Shown one piece after another: positions 1-8,279 of a stretch of 64,000 nt of DNA. The translations under genes and the position numbers were made by a program. How positions within the stretch are numbered: position 1 is the first letter of the stretch; each line of letters starts with the position of its first letter. Source of the stretch: Pseudomonas sp. P5_109 (GTDB lineage: Bacteria > Pseudomonadota > Gammaproteobacteria > Pseudomonadales > Pseudomonadaceae); NCBI RefSeq assembly GCF_034009455.1, contig NZ_CP125380.1:2025001-2089000 (forward strand). Reading direction: 5' to 3'. The notes beneath the pieces are model-generated. The model had not been told where the DNA came from, made no database searches, and saw nothing but the letters and a program-made list of their open reading frames with translations.

Positions 1-503
1 TTCACGTAACACGCGCCTATGAAGAACTGATGCGGCGTTACCAGCGGACATTATTTAATGTGTGTGCAAGATATCTCGGGAACGATCGTGATGCAGACGA
101 TGTCTGTCAGGAGGTCATGTTGAAGGTGCTGTATGGCCTGAAGAACTTCGAGGGGAAATCGAAGTTCAAGACATGGCTATATAGCATCACGTACAACGAG
201 TGCATCACGCAGTATCGGAAGGAACGGCGAAAGCGTCGCTTGATGGACGCATTGAGTCTTGACCCCCTCGAGGAAGCGTCCGAAGAAAAGACGCCGAAAC
301 CTGAGGAAAAAGGTGGACTTGATCGCTGGCTGGTGTATGTGAATCCGATCGACCGGGAGATTCTGGTGCTACGATTTGTCGCAGAGCTGGAGTTTCAGGA
401 GATCGCAGACATCATGCATATGGGTTTGAGTGCAACAAAAATGCGGTACAAACGCGCTCTAGATAAATTGCGTGAGAAATTTGCAGGCATTGCTGAAACT
501 TAG
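1..503 (+). CDS. sigX: ECF sigma factor SigX (5' end outside window)
   Basis: The reading frame is open from the first bases of the window (His-Val-Thr-Arg-Ala-Tyr precedes the first visible Met at 30), so this is the C-terminal part of a longer gene. The protein has sigma-70 region 2 (around YLGNDRDADDVCQEV and the WLYSITYNEC helix) and, after an acidic linker, region 4 with a helix-turn-helix (ELEFQEIADIMHMGLSATKM). It is an extracytoplasmic-function sigma factor that directs RNA polymerase. In Pseudomonas, SigX lies directly upstream of oprF and contributes to its transcription and to envelope and fatty-acid homeostasis. That role is known for the family and not shown here. The 107-bp gap to oprF fits this locus. 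Confidence 0.93.
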   Translation, partial: HVTRAYEELMRRYQRTLFNVCARYLGNDRDADDVCQEVMLKVLYGLKNFEGKSKFKTWLYSITYNECITQYRKERRKRRLMDALSLDPLEEASEEKTPKPEEKGGLDRWLVYVNPIDREILVLRFVAELEFQEIADIMHMGLSATKMRYKRALDKLREKFAGIAET

Positions 504-529
504 TTCAGCGCAAATATCTCTTACGTGTA

Positions 530-551
530 GGCAAGTTCTGTTAGACTTGCC
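530..551 (+). promoter_or_regulatory. Hairpin in the sigX-oprF spacer
   Basis: GGCAAG and CTTGCC form a six-pair stem around a ten-base loop in the oprF leader. No run of T follows, so it is not a standard terminator. It may stabilise the oprF transcript or attenuate read-through from sigX. The function is a guess. Confidence 0.35.
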
Positions 552-610
552 GCCGAGTTGTCCCCCGGTTTGCGGGACTGCTTCACAATCACCAGATGGG
601 GATTTAACGG

Positions 611-1654
611 ATGAAACTGAAAAACACCTTGGGCTTGGCCATTGGTACTCTTATTGCCGCTACTTCGTTCGGCGCATTGGCACAAGGCCAAGGCGCAGTT
701 GAAGGCGAGCTCAACTACGGGAAGAAGTACAACGACAGCGTTAAGAACGTTGAAGACGGCTACACTCCTGGCGCCTCCATCGGTTACTTCTTGACCGACG
801 ACGTATCGTTGAACTTGACCTACAACAATGACGACCACACCCGTTCGAACAACGGTACTGGCCATCAGAAAATCGAGGGCGACCAGTTCGGTCTGAACGC
901 TCAGTACCACTTCAACAACGCTGGCGACGCTCTGCGTCCTTACGTTCAAGGTGGTGTTAAGCACGGCAGCATGACCAACGTAGCCGCTGACGGCCACACC
1001 GGTCGTGACCAGTCGACTTTCCTGACTGCAGGCGCTGGCCTGAAGTACTACTTCCTGGAAAACGTCTACGCTCGTGCTGGCGTTGAAGCTGACTACAAGC
1101 TGGACAACGGCAAGTGGGACTACATCCCGTCCGTAGGCCTGGGTGTTAACTTCGGTGGCGGCAACAAGCCTGTTGCTGCAGCTCCAGCTCCAGAAGTTTG
1201 CTCCGACAGCGACAACGATGGCGTTTGCGACAACGTTGACAAGTGCCCGGACACCCCAGCCAACGTAACTGTTGACGCTGATGGCTGCCCAGCTGTTGCT
1301 GAAGTCGTACGTGTAGAGCTGGACGTGAAGTTCGACTTCGACAAGTCGGTAGTCAAGCCAAACAGCTACGGCGACATCAAGAACCTGGCTGACTTCATGA
1401 AGCAGTACCCATCCACCACCACTACTGTTGAAGGTCACACTGACTCCGTCGGTCCTGACGCTTACAACCAGAAACTGTCCGAGCGTCGTGCAAACGCCGT
1501 TAAACAAGTTCTGACCAACCAGTACGGTGTTGAATCGTCCCGCGTTCAGTCTGTTGGCTACGGCGAATCCCGCCCAGTTGCCGACAACAAAACTGACGCT
1601 GGCCGCGCTGTTAACCGTCGCGTAGAAGCGCAGGTTGAAGCTCAAGCTAAGTAA
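611..1654 (+). CDS. oprF: Major outer-membrane porin OprF (OmpA family)
   Basis: The 347-residue protein starts with a classic signal peptide (Lys at 2 and 4, a hydrophobic core, predicted cleavage after Ala-Leu-Ala near residue 24). Residues 25 to about 185 form the eight-stranded N-terminal beta-barrel. A linker with Pro-Ala repeats and four cysteines follows; its Asp-rich segment (DSDNDGVCDNVDKCPDTP) is typical of OprF. The last 120 residues are an OmpA-type peptidoglycan-binding domain (FDFDKS, then VEGHTDSVG and ERRANAV). OprF anchors the outer membrane to peptidoglycan and forms a non-specific channel. Codon use is that of a highly expressed gene. The start is preceded by an AT-rich leader, and a strong terminator follows 16 bases after the stop. 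Confidence 0.98.
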   Translation: MKLKNTLGLAIGTLIAATSFGALAQGQGAVEGELNYGKKYNDSVKNVEDGYTPGASIGYFLTDDVSLNLTYNNDDHTRSNNGTGHQKIEGDQFGLNAQYHFNNAGDALRPYVQGGVKHGSMTNVAADGHTGRDQSTFLTAGAGLKYYFLENVYARAGVEADYKLDNGKWDYIPSVGLGVNFGGGNKPVAAAPAPEVCSDSDNDGVCDNVDKCPDTPANVTVDADGCPAVAEVVRVELDVKFDFDKSVVKPNSYGDIKNLADFMKQYPSTTTTVEGHTDSVGPDAYNQKLSERRANAVKQVLTNQYGVESSRVQSVGYGESRPVADNKTDAGRAVNRRVEAQVEAQAK

Positions 1655-1670
1655 TTAGCTCGCCGCTCTG

Positions 1671-1700
1671 AGAAAAGCCCGGCTTAGGCCGGGCTTTTCT
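1671..1700 (+). terminator. Intrinsic terminator of oprF
   Basis: A perfect 13-base inverted repeat (AGAAAAGCCCGGC and its complement) surrounds a four-base loop, TTAG, and ends in TTTTCTTTG. It probably serves oprF on the plus strand. The symmetry also lets it stop cobA transcription arriving on the minus strand. Confidence 0.93.
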
Positions 1701-1729
1701 TTGTCTGCGATTTGGTGAAACAGGTGAAG

Positions 1730-2494
1730 CTACGCTGACTGATCTGCCGCCATCACAGGCAAATCACACTCCCACAGGGATTGAGTTGCGCAGGCCGCTA
1801 CCGCGCCGATCACCAGGATGGCAGGGCTTTTCAGCTGAAATCTGCAGGCAGCTTCGTCCATCGCTGTGAGAGTACTCCGACATTCCCGCTGATGAGGCAA
1901 GGACGCGTTTTCAATCATGGCCACGGGTGTGTCCGTTGCCATGCCGCCAGCCAATAGCTGTTCGCGGATTTCACCGAGCTTGGCCACTCCCATGTAAATC
2001 ACCAGCGTCGTTCCGCCTTGGGCCAGCGCCTGCCAGTTCAACTGGCTGTCGTCCTGGGTGTGTGCGGTGACCAGGGTCACGCCGCGGGCCACACCGCGCA
2101 AGGTCAGCGGGATATCACATTGCGTTGCCCCCGCCAGTCCGGCAGTGATGCCATTGACCAACTCGGCTTCGACTCCACGCTCACGCAACCACTGCGCCTC
2201 TTCACCTCCACGGCCGAAAATGCACGGATCGCCACCCTTGAGCCGCGCCACGCATTTACCCTGGCGGGCATAACGAAGCATCAGGCGATGGATGAACGCT
2301 TGCGGGGTGGAGCGGCAGCCACCACGCTTGCCCACCGGGATGATCCGCGCCCGAGGGCAATGCTCGAGTACCGCGACATTGACCAGGTCATCGATCAACA
2401 CCACATCGGCTTCGCGCAAGGCGCGTACCGCTTTCAACGTGAGCAACTCCGGATCACCCGGGCCCGCACCTACCAGCCAGACTTTTGCACTCAT
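1730..2494 (-). CDS. cobA: Uroporphyrinogen-III C-methyltransferase (SUMT)
   Basis: A 254-residue protein that uses S-adenosylmethionine to methylate uroporphyrinogen III at C2 and C7, giving precorrin-2, the precursor of siroheme. The start at MSAKVWLVGAGPGDPELLT carries the SUMT signature VGAGPGDPELLTLKA, and further family motifs (RLKGGDPCIFGRGGEEA, GITAGLAGATQ) are intact. The frame stays open upstream, but that part overlaps the nitrate reductase gene and lacks family similarity. It is the last gene of the nirB-nirD-nitrate reductase-cobA unit, ten bases after the reductase stop. That position makes sense because NirB needs siroheme. Confidence 0.95.
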   Translation of the reverse strand: MSAKVWLVGAGPGDPELLTLKAVRALREADVVLIDDLVNVAVLEHCPRARIIPVGKRGGCRSTPQAFIHRLMLRYARQGKCVARLKGGDPCIFGRGGEEAQWLRERGVEAELVNGITAGLAGATQCDIPLTLRGVARGVTLVTAHTQDDSQLNWQALAQGGTTLVIYMGVAKLGEIREQLLAGGMATDTPVAMIENASLPHQRECRSTLTAMDEAACRFQLKSPAILVIGAVAACATQSLWECDLPVMAADQSA

Positions 2495-2504
2495 AGTGTT
2501 TTCC

Positions 2505-5225
2505 TCACGAGAAGACGGTGATTGGCCGCGCCGTGGCAGCCAGCAAGCGTTTGATTTCCGGAACGCAGGACCCGCATTGCGTGCCGCAACCCAGTTCTTG
2601 CTTGAGTCCCTGCAAGTCCAGGCCACGACTGATGCCGGCGCAGATCGCGTTTTGGCCGACGTTCTTGCAATTGCACAGGATCTTGTTCGCGTTGACGGGC
2701 GCGTCGAGATTGCCCGGTGGTGCGCTCAGCGGCGCAAGCAGCCAGCGCCGCAGTTGCTGGTCCGCGCGACCTTCAAGCCACAGCCCCTGCAACCAGTGTT
2801 GGGCAAGGGTTTCACCGGCCAGTCGAATGGCAGTGATCCGGCCATTTTCGATCCGCACGCGCTTGCCAATGGCTCGGCGAGGGTCGTCGTAAGCCAGCAC
2901 CGGGCCGTCATCGAGCGCCAGGCTTTTATCGATTTCGCTTAGCAGCTCTGCCGACGGTGCTGAAGCATTGGCCGCCCGTACCAGCAGAGCAGGGCGCTCA
3001 CGGCCAACCAGGCTAAGGCTGACGTAGGAAAACGCCTCGCAGAGCGGTCGTAGCGTCTCGAAATGCCGTTGAACATCGCCCTCGATCAGTGCGAACAGTT
3101 TCCAGGGCAAATCGACCGGATCCAGGCGAACGCCGCTGTGTTTGAGTTCGGGCTGTTTCGACAAAGGATCGAATGCGGACAAGGTGAGGCTGTTCACTCC
3201 GCCCTTGAGAAAGCGATCGCCCCAATGCATCGGCAAAAAGGCCTGGCCAGGACGCACGCTGTCATCGCTGGCGACCGCAACGATGACCGCACCGCGCCGG
3301 CTTTTCAGGCTGACCAGATCCCCAGGCTGCAAGCGATGGCGGCGCAGTTCGTCCGGGTGCAGGCTCACCTGCGCTTCACCGACATGACCGAACAGCTGCG
3401 CGGCGGTGCCGGTGCGGCTCATGCCGTGCCATTGATCGCGCAGGCGGCCGGTGATCAGGGTCAGCGGGAAGCGTGCATCGCGTTGCTCTTTGGCGGCGTG
3501 GTATGGGTCGGCCACGAACTGCGCGCGACCATTGGCAGTGGCAAATACCCCGTCGACGTAAAGGCGTGCCATGCCCTCTACGGCTCCGGCAGGGAAGGGC
3601 CACTGCTGCGGACCGAGACGATCGATCAACGCATGGCTGATACCGGACAGGTCCAGATCACGTCCGCGAGTCAGCAGTTTGTATTCGTCAAAGACCTGGG
3701 CGGGATTATCAAAATCAAACAGGCTGGTTTGGCCGGGGCGCAGATATTTTTCCAGGCGTTGTGCGAAATCTACCGTAATTGTCCAGTCCGGCCGCGCCTC
3801 ACCCGGTGCGACGATTGCCTGGCGTACGTGGGAAATGCGCCGTTCGGAGTTGGTGACGCAACCTTCCTTTTCCCCCCAGCTGGCGGCGGGCAGCAGTAGG
3901 TCGGCGAACTTCGCGGTTTCAGTGGTGCGAAAGGCTTCCTGCAACACCACGAAGGGGCAGGCCTGCAGCGCTTCGCGCACTGTCGTCTGGTCCGGCATGG
4001 ATTGCGCGGGGTTGGTGCAGGCAATCCACAATGCCTTGATCTTGCCGCTGCGCACTTGCTCGAACAGCTCGATCGCGGTGAGCCCGGGATTTTCCGGCAG
4101 TTGTTCGACGCCCCAGTAGGACGCCACTTGTGCACGGTGCTGCGCATTGGTCGCATCGCGATGGCCGGGCAGCAGGTTGGACAAACTGCCGGTTTCCCGC
4201 CCACCCATGGCATTTGGCTGACCGGTGAGGGAGAAAGGTCCGGCACCGGGACGACCGATCTGCCCGGTGGCCAAGTGCAGATTGATCAAGGCACTGTTTT
4301 TCGCGCTGCCGGCGGTGGACTGGTTCAAGCCCATGCACCACAGCGACAGAAAGCTGGGTGAAGTGCCGATCCACTCGGCGCACTGCTGCAATTGCCCGAC
4401 GCTGATGCCGCAGAGCTGCGAAACCATTTGCGGCGTGTAGTCACGCACCAGGCTTTTCAGCTCGGCCAGGCCTTGAGTGTGGTCCCGGATGAAGTCACGA
4501 TCGATCCAGTCTTCCCACAGCAGCAGATGCAAAATCCCATGGAACAAGGCGACATCGGTGCCCGGCAAAATCGCCAGGTGCAGGTCAGCCAGATCGCAAG
4601 TGTCTGTACGACGCGGGTCAATGACGATGACCTTCATCTGCGGCCGATGGGACTTGGCTTCTTCCAGCCGCCGGAACAGCACCGGATGGGCGTAGGCCAT
4701 GTTGCTGCCGACGATCATCACGCAATCGCTCAATTCCAGGTCTTCGTAGCTGCAGGGCGGCGCGTCGGCACCCAGGCTGCGCTTGTAGCCGACCACCGCC
4801 GAGGACATGCACAGGCGCGAATTGCTGTCGATGTTGTTGGTGCCTACCAAGGCACGTGCCAGCTTGTTGAAGGCGTAGTAGTCCTCGGTCAACAGTTGCC
4901 CGGAAATGTAGAACGCTACGCTGTCCGGCCCATGTTCGGCAATGGTCGCGGCAAACACGCTGGTGGCGTGATCGAGGGCGGTATCCCAGTCGGTGCGGTG
5001 GCGGGCCAGGCCTTTGCCGAGGCGCAGTTCGGGGTACAGCGCCCGCGCCGTCAAGTCGCCGGTCAGGTGCAGGGTCGAACCCTTGCTGCACAGTTTGCCG
5101 AAATTGGCCGGGTGCGTCGGGTCGCCGCTGACGCCGAGGATGCGTGAACCGTCGTGCTCGATCAGCACGCCGCAGCCGACCCCGCAGTAACAGCAGGTGG
5201 ACGCAGTGATCTGGCGGTCCATCAT
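2505..5225 (-). CDS. nasC: Assimilatory nitrate reductase, catalytic subunit
   Basis: A 906-residue cytoplasmic molybdopterin enzyme that reduces nitrate to nitrite. The N-terminus has the 4Fe-4S motif (CCYCGVGCGV, then KLCSKG around residue 48). The bis-MGD binding domains follow (SNSRLCMSSAVVGYK, LTGQPNAMGGRETG). The last 65 residues form a BFD-like [2Fe-2S] domain (CNCKNVG, then GCGTQCGSC), seen in the NasA/NasC type of assimilatory enzyme. The start ATG overlaps the nirD stop (ATGA); a second ATG follows at once, so the protein may begin at either. It is co-transcribed with nirBD and cobA. The symbol follows P. aeruginosa usage; other genera call it nasA. Confidence 0.95.
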   Translation of the reverse strand: MMDRQITASTCCYCGVGCGVLIEHDGSRILGVSGDPTHPANFGKLCSKGSTLHLTGDLTARALYPELRLGKGLARHRTDWDTALDHATSVFAATIAEHGPDSVAFYISGQLLTEDYYAFNKLARALVGTNNIDSNSRLCMSSAVVGYKRSLGADAPPCSYEDLELSDCVMIVGSNMAYAHPVLFRRLEEAKSHRPQMKVIVIDPRRTDTCDLADLHLAILPGTDVALFHGILHLLLWEDWIDRDFIRDHTQGLAELKSLVRDYTPQMVSQLCGISVGQLQQCAEWIGTSPSFLSLWCMGLNQSTAGSAKNSALINLHLATGQIGRPGAGPFSLTGQPNAMGGRETGSLSNLLPGHRDATNAQHRAQVASYWGVEQLPENPGLTAIELFEQVRSGKIKALWIACTNPAQSMPDQTTVREALQACPFVVLQEAFRTTETAKFADLLLPAASWGEKEGCVTNSERRISHVRQAIVAPGEARPDWTITVDFAQRLEKYLRPGQTSLFDFDNPAQVFDEYKLLTRGRDLDLSGISHALIDRLGPQQWPFPAGAVEGMARLYVDGVFATANGRAQFVADPYHAAKEQRDARFPLTLITGRLRDQWHGMSRTGTAAQLFGHVGEAQVSLHPDELRRHRLQPGDLVSLKSRRGAVIVAVASDDSVRPGQAFLPMHWGDRFLKGGVNSLTLSAFDPLSKQPELKHSGVRLDPVDLPWKLFALIEGDVQRHFETLRPLCEAFSYVSLSLVGRERPALLVRAANASAPSAELLSEIDKSLALDDGPVLAYDDPRRAIGKRVRIENGRITAIRLAGETLAQHWLQGLWLEGRADQQLRRWLLAPLSAPPGNLDAPVNANKILCNCKNVGQNAICAGISRGLDLQGLKQELGCGTQCGSCVPEIKRLLAATARPITVFS

Positions 5226-5539
5226 CCTGCATCCCGCAGGGCCAGCATCACCCGGCCATTTTCCACCCGGGCCGGATGGTGGTGGGCGCAGCCGATGTCC
5301 GGGGCCAGGGCTTCGCCGTTTTGCAGGTCGATTTGCCAGTTGTGCAACGGGCAGGCCACCCGCTTGCCGTAGACCAGACCTTGGGACAACGGGCCACCCT
5401 TGTGCGGGCAGCGGTCGTCAAGGGCGAACACTTCGTCGTCGCTGGTACGAAAAATCGCGATGTCTCCCTTTGGCCCGGCGATGATCCGCGAGCCCAGGGC
5501 GTTGATCTCTTCCAGTGCGCAGATATCCAGCCAGTTCAT
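5222..5539 (-). CDS. nirD: Nitrite reductase (NADH) small subunit
   Basis: A 105-residue Rieske-type protein, partner of NirB in reducing nitrite to ammonium. The Rieske-like cluster motif is visible as DDRCPHKGGPL followed by VACPLHNWQIDL (Cys-X-His and Cys-X2-His), so this version should bind a [2Fe-2S] cluster. The start at MNWLDICALEE is chosen because it fits the family and overlaps the nirB stop by four bases (ATGA). Its stop overlaps the nitrate reductase start in the same way, so translation of the three genes is probably coupled. Confidence 0.95.
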   Translation of the reverse strand: MNWLDICALEEINALGSRIIAGPKGDIAIFRTSDDEVFALDDRCPHKGGPLSQGLVYGKRVACPLHNWQIDLQNGEALAPDIGCAHHHPARVENGRVMLALRDAG

Positions 5540-7989
5540 GCCAGCACCTCCAGGTTTTTCACGGGGATGACGTCGAATTCTTTTTTCAGCTGGGGCTGTT
5601 CCAGGCGCTCCTTCCACGGGTCCTGTTCGAACGACAGGGAGAATTGCAGGCGATCGTTGAGTACCTTGCGACGCTCCGGGTCCTCAAGCACGGCTTTCTT
5701 GATGTGTTCCATGCCGACCCGTTGCAGGTAGTGCACGGTGCGTTCGAGGTAGAAGGCTTCTTCGCGATAGAGCTGCAGGAATGCACCGTTGTATTCGCGG
5801 ACTTCTTCGGCGGTTTTCAGTTTGACGAAGAATTCCGCGACTTCGGTCTTGATCCCGCCGTTGCCACCGATGTACATCTCCCAGCCGGAGTCCACGCCGA
5901 TAATTCCCACATCCTTGATGCCGGCTTCCGAGCAATTGCGCGGGCAACCGGAGACAGCCAGTTTCACCTTGTGCGGTGACCACATGTTGAACAGGTCATG
6001 TTCCAGTTCGATGCCCAGTTGTGTGGAGTTCTGCGTGCCAAAGCGGCAGAACTCGCTGCCGACGCAGGTTTTCACGGTGCGAATGGATTTGCCGTAGGCG
6101 TGGCCGGACGGCATGTCCAGGTCTTTCCATACCCCCGGCAGGTCTTGCTTGCGGATGCCCAGCAAGTCGATGCGCTGGCCACCGGTGACCTTGACCATCG
6201 GCACGTTGTATTTGTCGGCAACGTCGGCAATGCGCCGCAGTTCCGAAGGATTGGTCACGCCGCCCCACATCCGCGGGACTACAGAGTAGGTGCCGTCTTT
6301 CTGAATGTTGGCGTGAGCCCTTTCGTTGATCAGGCGCGATTGCGGATCGTCCCTGGCTTCCCCGGGCCAGGTGGAAATCAGGTAGTAGTTGAGCGCCGGG
6401 CGGCAGGTGGCGCAGCCGTTGGGGGTGCGCCAGTTCAGGTAGCTCATGGTGCCGGCGATGGTCAGCAGGTGCTGCTCGCGGATGGCCTGGCGGATTTGCC
6501 CGTGGTTGAGGTCGCTGCAGCCGCAGATGGCCTTTTCGCTTTTCGGTTTGACGTCCGCCGCACCGCCCACGGTGTTGATCAGGATCTGTTCGACGAGGCC
6601 GGCGCAGGAGCCGCAGGAGCTGGCAGCCTTGGTGTGTTTCTTGACGTCGTCGACACTGAACAGCCCGTGTTCCTGAATGGCCTTGACGATGGTGCCCTTG
6701 CACACGCCGTTGCAGCCGCAGACTTCGGCCGTGTCGGCCATGCTCATGGCTTTGTCCTGGCCTTGGTGTCCTACGTCTCCGAGGGCGCCTTCGCCGAACA
6801 TCAGATGATCGCGGATCTCGCCGATGGCGTGATTCTCACGGATCTGCCGGAAATACCAGCCGCCGTCTGCCGTATCGCCGTACAGGCAGGCGCCGACCAG
6901 CACGTCATCCTTGATCACCAGTTTCTTGTAGACCCCGCCAATCGGGTCCGAGAGGGTGATGGTCTCGGTACCTTCGCCGCCCATGAAGTCGCCGGCGGAA
7001 AACAGGTCGATGCCGGTGACCTTCAGCTTGGTCGAGGTCACCGAGCCCTTGTAGGTGGCAAAACCCAGTTGGGCGAGGTGGTTGGCGCAGACCTTGGCCT
7101 GTTCGAACAACGGCGCCACCAAGCCATAGGCAATGCCGCGATGGCTGGCGCACTCGCCGATGGCATAGATCCGTGGGTCGTAGGTCTGCATTGTGTCGTT
7201 GACCAGAATCCCGCGGCTGCACGGAAGACCGGATTTCTCCGCCAGTGCGGTATTGGGGCGAATGCCAGCGGCCATCACTACCAGGTCGGCGGGGATGATG
7301 TCGCCGTTCTTGAATTGCACCGAACCGACCCGGCCGTTGCCCGCGTCGTGCAAGGCCTGGGTCTGCTCGCTCAGGCGAAAGTGCAGGCCGCGAGACTCCA
7401 GGGCGGTTTGCAGTAGCTGGCCGCTGGTCTTGTCCAGTTGCCGCTCCAGCAACCACTCGCCGATATGCACCACGGTGACGTGCATGCCCCGCAGCATCAG
7501 GCCGTTGGCGGCCTCCAGGCCGAGCAGGCCGCCCCCGATCACCACGGCGTGCCGATGGGTTTTCGCGGTGTCGATCATGGCCTGGGTGTCGGCGATGTCG
7601 CGGTAGCCGATCACGCCCTCAAGGGTGTTGCCGGGAATGGGCAGGATGAAGGGCGTCGAGCCGGTGGCGATCAGCAGGCGATCGTATTCGGCTGCGCTGC
7701 CGTCTTCGGCAATGACCCGGCGCTTGACCCGGTCGATCTCCACCACTTTGCGGTTGAGCAGCAGCTTGATGTTGTTTTCCAGGTACCAGTCCAGGTCGTT
7801 GAGCACGATCTCTTCGAAGGTTTGTTCGCCCGCCAGCACCGGCGACAACAGGATGCGGTTGTAGTTGGTGTGGGGTTCGGCACCGAAGACCGTGATGTCG
7901 TACAGCTCTGTGCTCAGCTTGAGCAGCTCTTCCAGGGTCCGGACCCCGGCCATGCCGTTGCCGATCATCACCAGTTTTAATTTTTTCAT
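5536..7989 (-). CDS. nirB: Nitrite reductase (NADH) large subunit
   Basis: An 817-residue siroheme and FAD enzyme that reduces nitrite to ammonium with NADH. Domain order: an N-terminal FAD/NAD oxidoreductase (VMIGNGMAGVRTLEEL; second nucleotide fold AVVIGGGLLGLEAA), a BFD-like [2Fe-2S] domain (CGCNGVCKG, then SSCGSCAGL), a nitrite/sulfite reductase ferredoxin-like half, and the siroheme/4Fe-4S site (CVGSEFCRFG, then SGCPRNCSE). A GGAG ribosome site lies eight bases before the start. It is the first gene of nirB-nirD-nitrate reductase-cobA. Its 5' leader carries hexaloop hairpins and a terminator, so expression should depend on NasT antitermination. Confidence 0.97.
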   Translation of the reverse strand: MKKLKLVMIGNGMAGVRTLEELLKLSTELYDITVFGAEPHTNYNRILLSPVLAGEQTFEEIVLNDLDWYLENNIKLLLNRKVVEIDRVKRRVIAEDGSAAEYDRLLIATGSTPFILPIPGNTLEGVIGYRDIADTQAMIDTAKTHRHAVVIGGGLLGLEAANGLMLRGMHVTVVHIGEWLLERQLDKTSGQLLQTALESRGLHFRLSEQTQALHDAGNGRVGSVQFKNGDIIPADLVVMAAGIRPNTALAEKSGLPCSRGILVNDTMQTYDPRIYAIGECASHRGIAYGLVAPLFEQAKVCANHLAQLGFATYKGSVTSTKLKVTGIDLFSAGDFMGGEGTETITLSDPIGGVYKKLVIKDDVLVGACLYGDTADGGWYFRQIRENHAIGEIRDHLMFGEGALGDVGHQGQDKAMSMADTAEVCGCNGVCKGTIVKAIQEHGLFSVDDVKKHTKAASSCGSCAGLVEQILINTVGGAADVKPKSEKAICGCSDLNHGQIRQAIREQHLLTIAGTMSYLNWRTPNGCATCRPALNYYLISTWPGEARDDPQSRLINERAHANIQKDGTYSVVPRMWGGVTNPSELRRIADVADKYNVPMVKVTGGQRIDLLGIRKQDLPGVWKDLDMPSGHAYGKSIRTVKTCVGSEFCRFGTQNSTQLGIELEHDLFNMWSPHKVKLAVSGCPRNCSEAGIKDVGIIGVDSGWEMYIGGNGGIKTEVAEFFVKLKTAEEVREYNGAFLQLYREEAFYLERTVHYLQRVGMEHIKKAVLEDPERRKVLNDRLQFSLSFEQDPWKERLEQPQLKKEFDVIPVKNLEVLA

Positions 7990-8058
7990 CAGGTTCTCCG
8001 GGGAGCTCAGGCCGGCCTCATCAGGGTTCAGGCCATGCTCGACAAATTTTGCGCAAAC

Positions 8059-8099
8059 AAAAAAAGGCGTCCCGCTAGTTGCCTAGCGAGGACGCCTTT
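8059..8099 (-). terminator. Leader terminator upstream of nirB
   Basis: Read on the minus strand, a ten-base stem (8090-8099 with 8063-8072) continues into a six-base inner stem (8083-8088 with 8073-8078) closed by a four-base loop. A run of seven T follows. The hairpin sits in the nirB 5' leader, about 70 bases before the start codon. It would stop transcription unless its 5' arm is captured by the overlapping hexaloop hairpin at 8089-8104. Confidence 0.92.
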
Positions 8100-8104
8100 G
8101 TCCT
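8089..8104 (-). promoter_or_regulatory. ANTAR hexaloop hairpin P2, nirB leader
   Basis: On the minus strand AGGAC-AAAGGC-GTCCT forms a five-pair stem with a six-base loop that has A at position 1 and G at 4, as in RNA bound by ANTAR-domain antiterminators. Its 3' half is the same DNA as the 5' arm of the leader terminator, so the two structures exclude each other. NasT, encoded at 11495-12070, is the evident ligand. Binding is inferred. Confidence 0.85.
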
Positions 8105-8106
8105 GG

Positions 8107-8122
8107 TCCCGTTCTCTCGGGA
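8107..8122 (-). promoter_or_regulatory. Middle hexaloop hairpin, nirB leader
   Basis: TCCCG-AGAGAA-CGGGA on the minus strand: five pairs and a hexaloop with A1 and G4, two bases from P2 and three bases from the outer hairpin. Standard ANTAR targets have two hairpins; this one makes three in a row. Confidence 0.75.
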
Positions 8123-8125
8123 AGT

Positions 8126-8149
8126 GCAGCCTTCGTCGTTGAAGCCCGC
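8126..8149 (-). promoter_or_regulatory. ANTAR hexaloop hairpin P1, nirB leader
   Basis: A stem of eight pairs with one G-G mismatch (outer four and inner four pairs) is closed by the hexaloop AACGAC, again with A1 and G4. It begins about 15 bases after the predicted transcription start. It resembles the first hairpin of the transporter leader, whose loop is AACGGC. Confidence 0.8.
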
Positions 8150-8173
8150 GCTTTATGTCTGTTGCAAGAGGTA

Positions 8174-8191
8174 ATGCAGCGGTTGTGCCAA
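8174..8191 (-). promoter_or_regulatory. Sigma-54 promoter of nirBD-nasC-cobA
   Basis: TTGGCACAACCGCTGCAT on the minus strand matches the RpoN consensus TGGCAC-N5-TTGCA except for one base, with GG and GC ten bases apart. The predicted start is near 8164, just before the first hexaloop hairpin. RpoN with NtrC would give nitrogen-limitation control. No clear NtrC site was found. Confidence 0.8.
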
Positions 8192-8279
8192 GTCGCTCAG
8201 GTCCCTTGTTTGTTGGCTTTTATCCCGTTCGCAAGGGCAGAACCGTGAGGGAACGCACCGATTCAAAGCGCGTTGCCCG

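Noticed and set aside
530..551. Hairpin after sigX as terminator
   Set aside because: It has no T run, so it is listed only as a leader hairpin.
521..1645. Long minus-strand frame opposite oprF
   Set aside because: It is the shadow of a gene with strong codon bias; the product has no recognisable domain and lies wholly antisense to oprF.
5998..7416. 472-codon plus-strand frame opposite nirB
   Set aside because: Antisense shadow; nirB keeps all cofactor motifs.
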